From Epiperipatus broadwayi (Eukaryota > Onychophora > Udeonychophora > Euonychophora > Peripatidae): 64,000 bases of DNA. The position numbers and the translations under genes are program-made. This document shows, one piece after another, positions 37,701 through 49,700 of this stretch (the stretch's first letter is position 1; every line of letters begins with the position of its first letter). The stretch spans positions 186,001 to 250,000 of the forward strand of contig JAQFVV010006271.1 in assembly GCA_028023455.1 (NCBI GenBank), read 5' to 3'. Below the pieces are notes generated by a model. The model saw only the letters and a program-made list of their open reading frames with translations. It searched no databases and was not told the DNA's origin.

Positions 37701-40700
37701 GTACAATCATTCTACTGTACTCTCTTATCAATATATATTTTCTCAACATTAACATTGATTCTTATGATTGTTAAAATCTTTTGATACTTTTCAGTGTTTG
37801 ACAATAATTTGGATATACATATCAGTATTAATGTTTCAAAATATTTATAGAATCAAATGATTTTTCATAAACGACAAATCCAAAACAAAATGGTAATTCA
37901 TATTCATTAGTTCTTTTCAATATATATATTAATTAAAGCAAAATTAAAAAATAATATGGGCTTGGTTTCTTTCTCTCATCACTTTTAACAGCTTACAGCT
38001 AATGTTTTCATAAATTTCAGTTAGGAAAATCCTAAAAAATTATCTAGAAACAATTATTTACACTGATGACTTAATTTCAATAAAATTAATAATGCCCAAA
38101 TAAACTTCCTACATAAGTCTGAAGAAATAATAAGGAAATCAGAAAGTAACTCACCAAGGGTACAATCTTGAATATTATATGGTTCTGCTGATTTTCCACA
38201 AAGTAATTGAACCCGCTCTGATCCCCAACCAGCTGGATACAGAACTAAGGCTATGATGAATAACAAACCTAGATAATAATAAAAAAATATGGCATTACAA
38301 TTCATTCAATATAAAGTATAGTATTAAGCTTAAACTAAAAAGTGAATTATAAGTCAGTGGTCAACATATGCATAGAAAATCTTTGATTTCATGATAGGAG
38401 TTACTTATATGGGTTAACCATTCTTTAATAACAAAGCAAAAGATGCACAAAGATATAGCCAAGATCTATTAAACAATAAAAAAAACTGAATACAAAATAC
38501 ATATTAGTTATTTAATAAGAGGGGTCATAATTTAAACATGCTAAATTCATTTCTGATTTTAAATGCAGAATGGGTAAACTGATTCACACAGTTGGCTTCT
38601 ATATAACCAGCTAATCATCCAAAGAGCTGGGTAAACAGCTCAATCCTTCTTATCTCGCACATGATAAGTCTGGTAAAAATTTACCTTCTTTTTTCATTGT
38701 TATTCTATTAGAAGGTGTTGCAATGGCTTTTACCCTACAGTGGCCATTTAAAGAATATTTTATTTTTTTACATTATCTTATGCATTTCACAAATGTATAT
38801 TATTAATGCATAATGTTTACCAACCCTTTAATCACAACAATTAGTTTAATGAAGACATGTTTGTTAATAGTTTTATTCTGTTAGATATTTTCATTTAATT
38901 CTTAGATACAGATTTTAAATGGAAATATGAAATAAAATTTAAATACAGAGAGGTCTTCTGCAGTAAATATTACTGTTTTCAGAAGAGAGTGTTCAATTCT
39001 AACACACAATGACGTGTGTATTTATAGGACTGACTTACTTCCAGATGAGATCATCATAATGATTTAAACAGAAAAATATGATGTAAAGTCAAAAACATAA
39101 TTATAAAATAATATAAAACTATTTAAGTTTTCTGCTGTACATGCAAATCTTAGGGAGAATAAAATTGAAATTTCCATTAAAAAAGCGTAATAAATTTTAT
39201 GCACATGAAAAATATAAACATTTTTTTTTTATGTAAACAAATTGAAGGATGCAGCACCCAATTATAGTGCTAGAAACATTATTTATTTGATCAATATACT
39301 ACGGAAAGAAACCGTTTAATTAAATATAGCTTTCTCACTTTAACTTTACATAAAAGCATTAGTACACTTTTGCTAATGAACGTTATTAATTAAATTCGGT
39401 CTAAAAAAATATTTTCTCATTTGAAAATTATTTCCTTTTTGACACCAATGATAATTGGCTTTTTAACACTATTTAAAAGACTCGTTACTAAAATGACAGT
39501 ATTTTCACTGATAAAGAAGTAAATAAACAGGTAAATGATCTAAAATAATAAATAAGTCTTACAAAGTATAAGAAAAGTATCTTGTCATTCTAGTATTTCA
39601 TCGTAACATTTACATTCGCTGTACAAATCTAAATTTCTTGAGAAATATGTCTGCCATACAACTGGTTCACTATTAGAAAACATTCATTGTAGCAAAATCA
39701 ATTTGTATATCTATAATATTCATTATATCGCAGATAATTAAAAATGAGTCCTGTGATATACAAACTGAATTAGTGCAAATCATGCCAATTTAAAAATCGG
39801 GCTTATAATAAGTTCAAACATAATTTAGATATAGTCAATAACTGTTGGTTTAAGCTCTATCCATAGGTTAACCACTTACGGTTTTAAAACAATTATTGAT
39901 GGGAGAGTATATCAATTTTAGCACATGTGGAAGAAATAGTTGCTTCTCAATATTACAGATATATAAATCACTATAATATTAATTATTATACATATATAGA
40001 TGTTTGATAGTTTCCATGTTTTAACTTTTGCCTTTTAGTACTTATTTAAACACTATGTGAGGTCTTGTAATGATTTCTGTAAAGTAATATGCTAATAAAT
40101 ACAAAACAAGAACATGATATTTGGAGAAATATTTAACTGAAGAAATCTGTTATACTTAGGATCTATTGTTGATAAGCCTTTTTTCAATATTTGGAATTAT
40201 ATGATTAAAATATAAGAGTCAGTTATTAATAATAAATATATACTATATATTTAGTTATACACTGGACTATTTCCATTACCTAATTAAATTGTTAATTATT
40301 TTTTTTGTAATTCAAACCTTATTTATACATTTCCAAATACACTTATATAACAAAAGATAGATGAATATAGAAACTAATATTTCATGAAATAAATTGCAAA
40401 ATTAAAATCAAATAAATGAATAGAAAAAAAATGTAAGTAAACTAAAATAATGTTGTACAACTATACTTTACAATTCTGAAGAAGGCTTCTGCACAGTCAA
40501 AATTGTCAGAAATATTTTAATAAAAGCATTGTTAAAAAAAAAACAGAATTGTATGACTTACTACTTTTTTTAATAGTTTTATTTTACGATATAGGAGTTA
40601 ACAGAATAAAAACTATGATTTATAGAAGAAAAAAAAATTATTATTGCATTCAGTCATTTAATCAATTTCCATTTTCCATTTCAAATTCTACTTAAAAGTT

Positions 40701-43700
40701 CCACTGTCACAGATCCTGTGCTGTTGGTAGCTTGATCCAGATCTGAAAGATGACAAAAGTATACCATCAAAGGAATTTTCTTATTACACAACAATAGATA
40801 CATATTCAAAATGTTATTTACAATGGAACTTTCTACTGACTGTTTTCAATCTCCATCTCTGAATGAGGGTCATTTATAAATAAAATACTACGATTAAAAA
40901 TTATATGAATTCCTTGGATAATTCATTCATAAAATATTCACTCATAAAATCAATGACCACTAAAGAGAAAAGAGGACTTAAATAATTAGATACAATGCAA
41001 AAAGCAGCAAATAAAAATACATAGAGTGGTGAATTGTGGGAAGAAAATGAGGTTATTCAAGATAAAATGGTACAGACTACTTTTTCAATTAAAAAAATTA
41101 GAACTAACTTAACAAATGTTTAAAAGGTTACAATATATGAATGGAAGCAAGCTATGAAAAATAATGCTTGAATGAATTATATGGAGAAGACAATAAATAC
41201 ATTAGGAAAAAAATATTTTACAACTTTTGACATAATAGATGAACAATTTATTTCCATGTACAGAATTATATAAAAAATGGAATATCTAGAGAATTTATGA
41301 CAGATATTAAATTATGAGGAGTAAAAAATAAATAGATAAATTTGAAAAATGAATCCAAATAAAAGAAATACTTTAAAGTTATACACAAATAAAGATTATA
41401 TAAAGTACAAAAAGATGTATGATGACACAAAATGGAGTTTATTATTAATTAGTGCAAGAACAAGAACTTCAGATACCAAAAAAGAAAGAAATGATATAAG
41501 AATTAGGGCTGCTGGGATACTTTATGTAGAGATAGAGAAAGACTATTGAATATTTATTTTTGATTGGAAAATGTTGAAAGTGAATCAAAATTAATTGTGT
41601 AGACAGAAAAATTTAAAGATAAAAGGAATTAAAGTGGTCAACATTCAGAATCTCTGGACATATGACTTAAATATCAAATTTTCTGACTTCATTTAAGCAG
41701 TCGTACATATATAATTATAACATGCAGTCTTCAATAGATATATTAAATCCACATGATTTAACTCCATCTCTTTACACTGTAATGGTAAGAATTGTCCCTC
41801 TATGCAACAAAATCTAGAACACAGGAAAAATACACTAAAGCTGATCGAAGATGGATACTGGGATCCAGAGTCCGACCAACATTCAACCCTTTCACCTCTG
41901 CTCAACAGTCTAATACCCTATGGATGACACTTCTCAACTTACATAGACATTTAATTTAGCCTCGGTCCAGCAGTCATTCAGCGTAAAAGAAAAGACTCGT
42001 AAATTAACTAATTTAACACTGATTTGGTCAGATATACACACATATGACTGATTAATTAATATATCAATGATTGACCTACATATAGATAAAATGATGTATA
42101 TGCAATTAAATATAGAGCTGGATAAAATGAACTCATGGACAATAAAGATATGGAAACGAGTTATAATTTTAAATAGTATTAATTTAATAAAACAATAACA
42201 AATAGTGAAATTAAAATATACAGAATTATAAATCACATGATCACATTCCCTATACTAGCATGTTATTTGTTGATAAACAGAGCAAAACTCTCCATACAGT
42301 ATTGCCACCTGTGCTAAACAGAGTAATCAATGGATGCCAGAAGGCTTGTGCATAAAATCCCTATCTAATGCCTACTCATCCAATATCCCCAGACTAGTTT
42401 CTGGCCTGTGGCCTTCATCAGTGAGGAGCTTTGGATCCGAGAGCACTGCATCTAGATCTTAGGATCTAATGCAACCCTCTAGCAACCACCTTTTATCTCT
42501 ACTTAATTATAAAACTATGAGAATGAAATTGAAAACACAAAAAATATTTTCAATCTAAGCTCAATAGCTTATATAGTCATATGGGTCTCAATTCAGTTCA
42601 GCACTCATACATTTTGGTGTCTTTGGCTCTTTTACAACCATAGCCACCACTATCCTATTAGGCAGGATTGGTGTTAAACCATTAAGCATCACATGATCAC
42701 ATTCCCTATACTAGCACATTATTTGTTGATAAACAGAGCAAAACTCTCCATACAGTATTGCCACCTGTGCTAAACAGAGTAATCAATGGATGCCAGAAGG
42801 CTTGTGCATAAAATCCCTATCTAATGCCTACTCATCCAATATCCCCAGACTAGTTTCTGGCTTGTGACCTTCATCAGTGAGGAGCTTTGGATCTGAGAGC
42901 ACAGCATGGTGGCTATGGTTGTAAAAGAACCAAAGACACCAAAATATATGAGTGCTGAACTGAGTTCAGACCCATATGACTATATAAGCTATTGAGCTTA
43001 GATTGAAAATATTTTTTGTGTTTTCAATTTCATTCTCATAGTTTTAGAGTTAAGTAGAGATTAAAGGTGGTTGCGAGAGGGTTGCATTAGATCCTAAGAT
43101 CTAGATGCAGTGCTCTCAGATCCAAAGCTCCTCACTGACAAAGGCCACAAGCCAGAAACTAGTCTGGGGATATTGGATGAGTATGCATTAGATAGGGATT
43201 TTATGCACAAGCCTTCTGGCATCCATTGATTACTCTGTTTAGCACAGGTGGCAATACTGTATGGAGAGTTTTGCTCTGTTTATCAACAAATAATGTGCTA
43301 GTATAAGGAATGTGATCATGTGATGCTTAATGGTTTAACACCAATCCTGCCTAATAGGATAGTGGTGGCTATGGTTGTAAAAGAGCCAAAGAAACCAAAT
43401 GTATGAGTGCTGAACTGAGTTCAGACCCATATGACTATATAAGCTATTGAGCTTAGATTGAAAATATTTTTTGTGTTTTCAATTTCATTCTCATAGTTTT
43501 ATAGTTAAGTAGAGATAAAAGGTGGTTGCTAGAGGGTTGCATTAGATCCTAAGATCTAGATGCAGTGCTCTCAGATCCAAAGCTCCTCACTGATGAAGGC
43601 CACAAGCCAGAAACTAGTCTGGGGATATTGGATGAGTAGGCATTAGATAGGGATTTTATGCACAAGCCTTCTGGCATCCATTGATTACTCTGTTTAGCAC

Positions 43701-46700
43701 AGGTGGCAATACTGTATGGAGAGTTTTGCTCTGTTTATACAAAATTATGTAATGGGAACGTGAGATATGCTCACAGGTTATATAACTAATGGGATTCATG
43801 TTCATTATAAATGTTTAATAAGTGTAGTGCGGTATGGGAGTTTATGCCTATATTAATATGCCAAATTTCTAACTCTTTTGTAGTCTGCTAGATCATATGG
43901 AACTTTATAGCCAAAGTTATATAACTAACTTAATAACACTCCTGTGGCGTCTCTCTATACAAAGTTAAATCGAGCACATAATTAGGCTCAGATATATGCA
44001 GGTTAGCATGTTAACCTAAATTATGGAATACACTGATGCTAGATAAGCATTTAATATAAAAGGAGAGAAAACCGGTTTATAATAGGTTTACCTATATACT
44101 CTATGGCACTTATCAAAATATTAATAAAGCTAAAAGTTGCAAATGGGTCATTATTCACAGACTTCAGCATTGAATGCTCGGTTGCCCTAAAACTGATCAA
44201 CTTGCTACGAATAAGAACATTAGTAGTTCAGGTAGTCGGATAAGCATTATGAATAATCTAGGTCCTTGTGCCCTAGTTCTAAAAGTATGCTTCAACCCAA
44301 ACTAAGTAGATAAGAGTGATCTCTGCCAACAACTCATCAATAATCATGCAGCAAGCAGATAATTGTACATTGCGTACTTTGTAAGAACACATCCACAACT
44401 TATACATGTATATAATGAAAATACGTAAATTTATATTAGCGTGCCTTAAAATTAGATAGCATCTATTGGCATATCTATACAATCCAGTTCTCAAATTTAG
44501 TATTTCATATATACTATTTAGGAACTAAATTAATTAGTAACCTAGTTTAATATTATCACCAGCATCTCAACATATATAAATTTAAGGAGGACAAAGCATA
44601 TTTGCAGGGTAATTACGAATAAAACATTAAAATATGCTTAGAGAATATCTCTGTGGCTAGTTCCTATGATGTACGAGTTACATATATAAATAGTTATAAT
44701 TCATAACTAGAATTAAGCGAACTACAATCTTAACTAGATCATGACTGATTATTGTAATATTAATACCCAAAAATTAATAAGTAAAAATAATAATATGATC
44801 TCAAAACAGTGAGTGATAAAGAAAATAATAATTCAATTATTCATTATATGTATTATAGCGAAGATTTGAAATTATCTTCGCAGATCGATATGCTAAAATT
44901 ATATTTATAATTACTTGCGGTTTTGAGTCATTTGGCATATCAAATACATACAATATTAAAATGATAAAATCGTAGAATAAATTGAATAGATTATAATTAG
45001 GCATAAAAGACCGCAGAAAATTACACATTTAATTTAAAATAGATTATTAGAGGTTTATATTCTAAAAGAGAATTTGAGTGTTACATTTTAAAGGAGAATT
45101 CGAGTTTTACTATCAGGCAAAATTTAGCATTTAACAATGTTCTTTGTAGATTTTAGTAAAGGTGTTTGGGAAAGGCAGATTTAATAAATAGCTAGCTTTT
45201 AAAAGAAAAAATCGAAAGTCACAGTTTATAAACATAGCTCCGGGGGAAAATTTACCATTCAGTTGTTTTCATTGCAATTCTCTGGATTACAGTTATGGGC
45301 ACTTAGGATGATAATAAGTCGACACTTTTGACGATAATTTAAAGTTAATAGAGATTTTCCACAGGCAGCTTTGCTGGTGTATGGCATTAGGTTTTATCGG
45401 ACCAAAGTTCTTCTCCATTCCCGATTAAAGAGGGGTTAGTTATTGCCGTTCTACTTGACCATTTTGAAGATAAAACGGCATATGTTCTTCTTACAACTCA
45501 CTTATTATATATATATATTGAATACTTGGCAACAAAACTTTAAGTATTTATACTTTTCAAACTCTGATCCACCTGTTGATTTTTACGAGCTTGTCCGTAG
45601 CTGAAAAGTCCATTTATTTATTTTAGCAAAACATATTTAATAGCTACAACTAGTAGAAAAACCCATTTGTTTATTTTAGAAAAACATTTTTAATTATAAC
45701 AAGTAATTTAGATTTTGTTTTCCTGCGAATTTTGTTATTCAGATTTTATATTTACAAAATCAAGTTCACGCTATTTTAGGACCAATGCGTGACCTACTTT
45801 AACATTTGTTTACCAGTAACAAATAAAAGTTGTTTGATAATTAGTATAAACTAATTTTATAATCATATATGCAGAATAACAGGGAAATAGCTTATATGCG
45901 ATTTCAATAATATAATAAAATTGACGAAATAATTTAAATTAAAATATTTCTTAAATTAGAAATATTTATAAAATGGATACATATCTGTAATTTATACCTG
46001 TGCTATTAAATTACAGACTTACCGCACACATATATATATATACGTAATTCCGCATATATAGTAATTCAATGTTGTTTAAATGGGTACTCTGAGAGGGTTT
46101 AAACTTGGCATAGAGATAGATGTGTGGGCAAAATACGTGAAACAGGCAGGTGCATAAATCTGACTGTTTCAACACCTAACAATTTTTTGTGTGTTTCATG
46201 AAAAAAAATGCTAATTCTCATTAAAGCAAATATTTATAGGTTAAAAATATCATGTGAATATTAAAACACATTTATTAATATAAAAAAAAAGTATATCATA
46301 TTCAGACTTAATGTTGAATTACAAAATGATTTCACTACTAACATTAATTATTAGGATTCATATAGCTGGCTCAATAGATGACACAAAAATACATGAAGTT
46401 CTAAATTTGATTACATGCTAAAATGAAAACACAATATTTTATCAAAAAAGATTTGGGGGCATTTTTATTGACAAGAATAGAATCTCTTTAATCAAATATT
46501 CTTCAATTTTCTGAATCAATTTTGGTTCTTTTTTTTTAATAATTCTCTAGAGAATGTAAAATTTATAAGTTTACTTGATTTGTTATTTCTAGGCAAAATT
46601 GATGAAGAGATAATATTATTTGTGTGTGTGTCACTCTGATGAATGAGTGAAAAAAAAGTTTGAAGTTCCTGGATGATTAATTTATTTTTTCTTTAAGCTG

Positions 46701-49700
46701 AAGGTGCTATTCCTTTCATTATCTTTGTTCTGTACACATGTGTAAAAAACTAATAGTTAGGAATTATTACATTTACTTATTTATTTGTTATAATTTGATT
46801 TATTAAAAAAGTTAAGTTTAATCTTTTTCTCTTCTTCCTGACTGAATATAAAGAAATGCACTTAATAGGTCTCAAGGAAAGTGAAAAGCTGAATCAAAAT
46901 TGTTGAACTAAAAATTTATAAGTGGAAATGATTTTATTTGCAGATTTCCAAATGTTGGGGCACAAAAAATTAGAGCAACATACCTGAAACAATAGCAGCA
47001 GTTCTTTGCAATTTTGTAAGCAATATATTTTTAATAATTATTTATATAATAACCCAATAATTTTTAGAAATTATACTATATCTAATACTAGTACTGACCT
47101 TAACACTAGGCTGGTTAGGCTCTTGCAACAGGTCTATACTTAAGGATTTTCTTCATTTTGCAAAAATTAAATGAATTAAATGAGATATCAAATTTTTGAA
47201 CACATTTTAAAATAAAATTTAAAAAAACGGTTATTAGTCAGAAATTTTCACATTTTCAAGCTGCTTCACAATATGCTAAATGTATTAAACTTTATAATTT
47301 ATGACAAAAAATACCCATTAGTATGCATTTATATATATAACAGAAATTCTTTTCATTCATTATTTAGTAAAGGATATGACATTAAATTAAGCATAGTACA
47401 CAGTGGATTCAACAAGTTAACTTGGTTTTAAAGTTATTGCATTGCAACGAGATATAAAAATGAGATTAGAAAAATGATATGCCTGATGTAGTAAAAATAT
47501 ACTTTCCAACTTATTTAATTTTTCCATTTACATTTTTATGCTATTATGTTTATGTGAAAATTCATATACAATTTCAATGTAAAATAGTATTTAAGTCCAT
47601 TTGAATTTGCTCCTGAATGGATCCTTTATAGACTGGAAAGAACAATAAATTTTTTGATGTTGCAAGATTTTCTCTACTAAAAAATATTTAATCAAAATCA
47701 TACTGTAATATTATTTGTCAATCTATTTTACTTAGAAATAACAATTTATGAAGGGAAATTGTGTTAGCATTTTTTAAATAAAAAAACATTAAAAAAAATA
47801 GAAATTTGGTACTTATGCATTATCCTGTCTATGAAGCATGGTGCCATTTCTGTTTAGTTATACATTTTCAGAACCTATAAATTTCATTCAGAAGGTTTAC
47901 TGCAATTTGTTTTAATTTATAATATAATGCTATGTTTCTATTTTTTATATTAATACACAAAAATAATTAATAAATTAAAAATATTATAATTAACAATAAT
48001 AAATAAAAGGTATTCATTACAACGTAAACATTGATGTCTATATATATTGAAACAGACATGTTGTTTCATATATCTTGATGTTTCCCCTCCCCCTTTTTTA
48101 TTTTAAAATGGTTTGATTAAAAAACTGACACAGTTATAAAATCAGTATTTAAATTTGGAAATTAAATGACACATTTAATTAATAAATTGCTATCATTAAA
48201 ACTCAGCAGTTTCAAATGTTACCAATATAATATTTTTTGTTGAGCTGAATGTTTACAAATTACAATATAAACAAGACAGCATCACTTTCTTGCCCTAGGC
48301 AGTGGAAGACAACATGTTATGAACAACAAACCGATAAGAAGATATTGATAAGAAAAGCATGGGAAGCAAAAGAGTATAAAGAAAGAAAGCAGGCAATTGT
48401 TGATTTATTCAGTAGTGAGTTAATAGTTGTCATTATTATGCATCTAATCACTATTTAGAAAAACTGGAGCAATTAAACTTGGAGCTACTAAGGCCATCAA
48501 TCTAAGAAGAAATCTATAGTTACTGTAAAAACTGCAAGATGAAGAAGCAGATTATTAATATTGATAACACAAGAATGGTCAGCTAACAAGAATAGCTTTC
48601 TCTCCCTCTCCCCACACCATGAAGAAGCCATGAAGTTGAAAAATAATCCCTAGGTGACCACCAAAAAAAAAGTGTTACCATTCAGCTCTAAGACCAATCC
48701 CTTTTCAATGTGAAGATTTACTAGCAGTGAACTGCCATCAGATAAATTTAAAGGTAAGAGAACTCTAGATAACATTTGAAACTTTTATAGTAGAATATAA
48801 TTGCCATTATTGTCACTGAAAAGATAAAATGAAAAACATAGTTATTTAAAATGATTAATTTACAAAAAAAAAATCATTAATTCACAAAACAATAAAATGT
48901 TATGTACTGAAATAATTTCTTATAATATAATATAATTACCATTATTGTCATTCAAAAGATAAAATGAAAAATGTATTTCTTTAAAATGATTAATTTACCA
49001 AACAATAAAATATTATGTTAACTACCTAAATTAAAGATGTGCTTATATAATGAATGACTTAAATCTGCATCTATATAATATGGGTCTATATACCTTAAAT
49101 CTGTGTCTATATGATAAGTGTCTATATACCTTAAATCTGTGTCTATATAATAAGTGTCTATATACCTTAAATCTGTGTCCAGATACCTGAATTAAATATG
49201 CTTTTATTAAAAATGTATTTATGAATTTTTTTCCAAACAGAAATGTATTTATATATGAGAATGGCTTAAAACTGCATTTTTGTATAAATAAATTAAATAT
49301 TTCTATGTAATATGTGTCTTTATATACCTGAATTAACTACATACTATATATATATATATGAATTGATTATGCTTCCATATAGATGACTTAAATCGGTGTC
49401 TATATAATATGTGACTACATATCTGGATTAAATATGTGCTTATATAATAATTAAAATATATGTCTACATACCTGGATAACTTAAATCTGTGTTTATATAA
49501 ATGAATTAAATATATGTCTATGTAATATGTGCTCTGAATTAACTATGTGCTATATACACCTGGGTCTCATTTTGCGCGATAGATAGGTTCCTCAGAAAAC
49601 ACACGCAAACGAAATCACGCAAAAATAGACGTAACTTACATTAAAAAAGGGGGGATAGGGTCTGTGATTTTTCAAAATTCGCGTAAAAGCAAAGCACCAA

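Larger units (their letters stand above)
19711..38154 (-). other. Intron 2 of LHFPL2-like gene (18.4 kb)
   Basis: GT at 38154-38153 and AG at 19712-19711. It contains a hAT transposon nested in a ribozyme element, two LINE-A copies head to head, a Helitron remnant, a LINE-B fragment and a family-A composite. Confidence 0.85.
42230..43735. mobile_element. 1.5-kb family-A composite: two tandem units, then two inverted tandem units
   Basis: Unit D1 (42230-42688) and partial D2 (42689-42902) are direct repeats with a 456-nt period, ribozymes on minus. Partial I1 (42903-43325) and I2 (43326-43735) are inverted, ribozymes on plus, spaced 455 nt. Units are almost identical. One 13-bp duplication flanks the whole array, so all four pieces came in as one event. 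There is no protein-coding frame. It looks like reverse transcription of a multimeric or circular ribozyme RNA with a template or strand switch at the D2/I1 junction. Known analogues are animal retrozymes and Penelope pseudo-LTRs. Confidence 0.88.
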
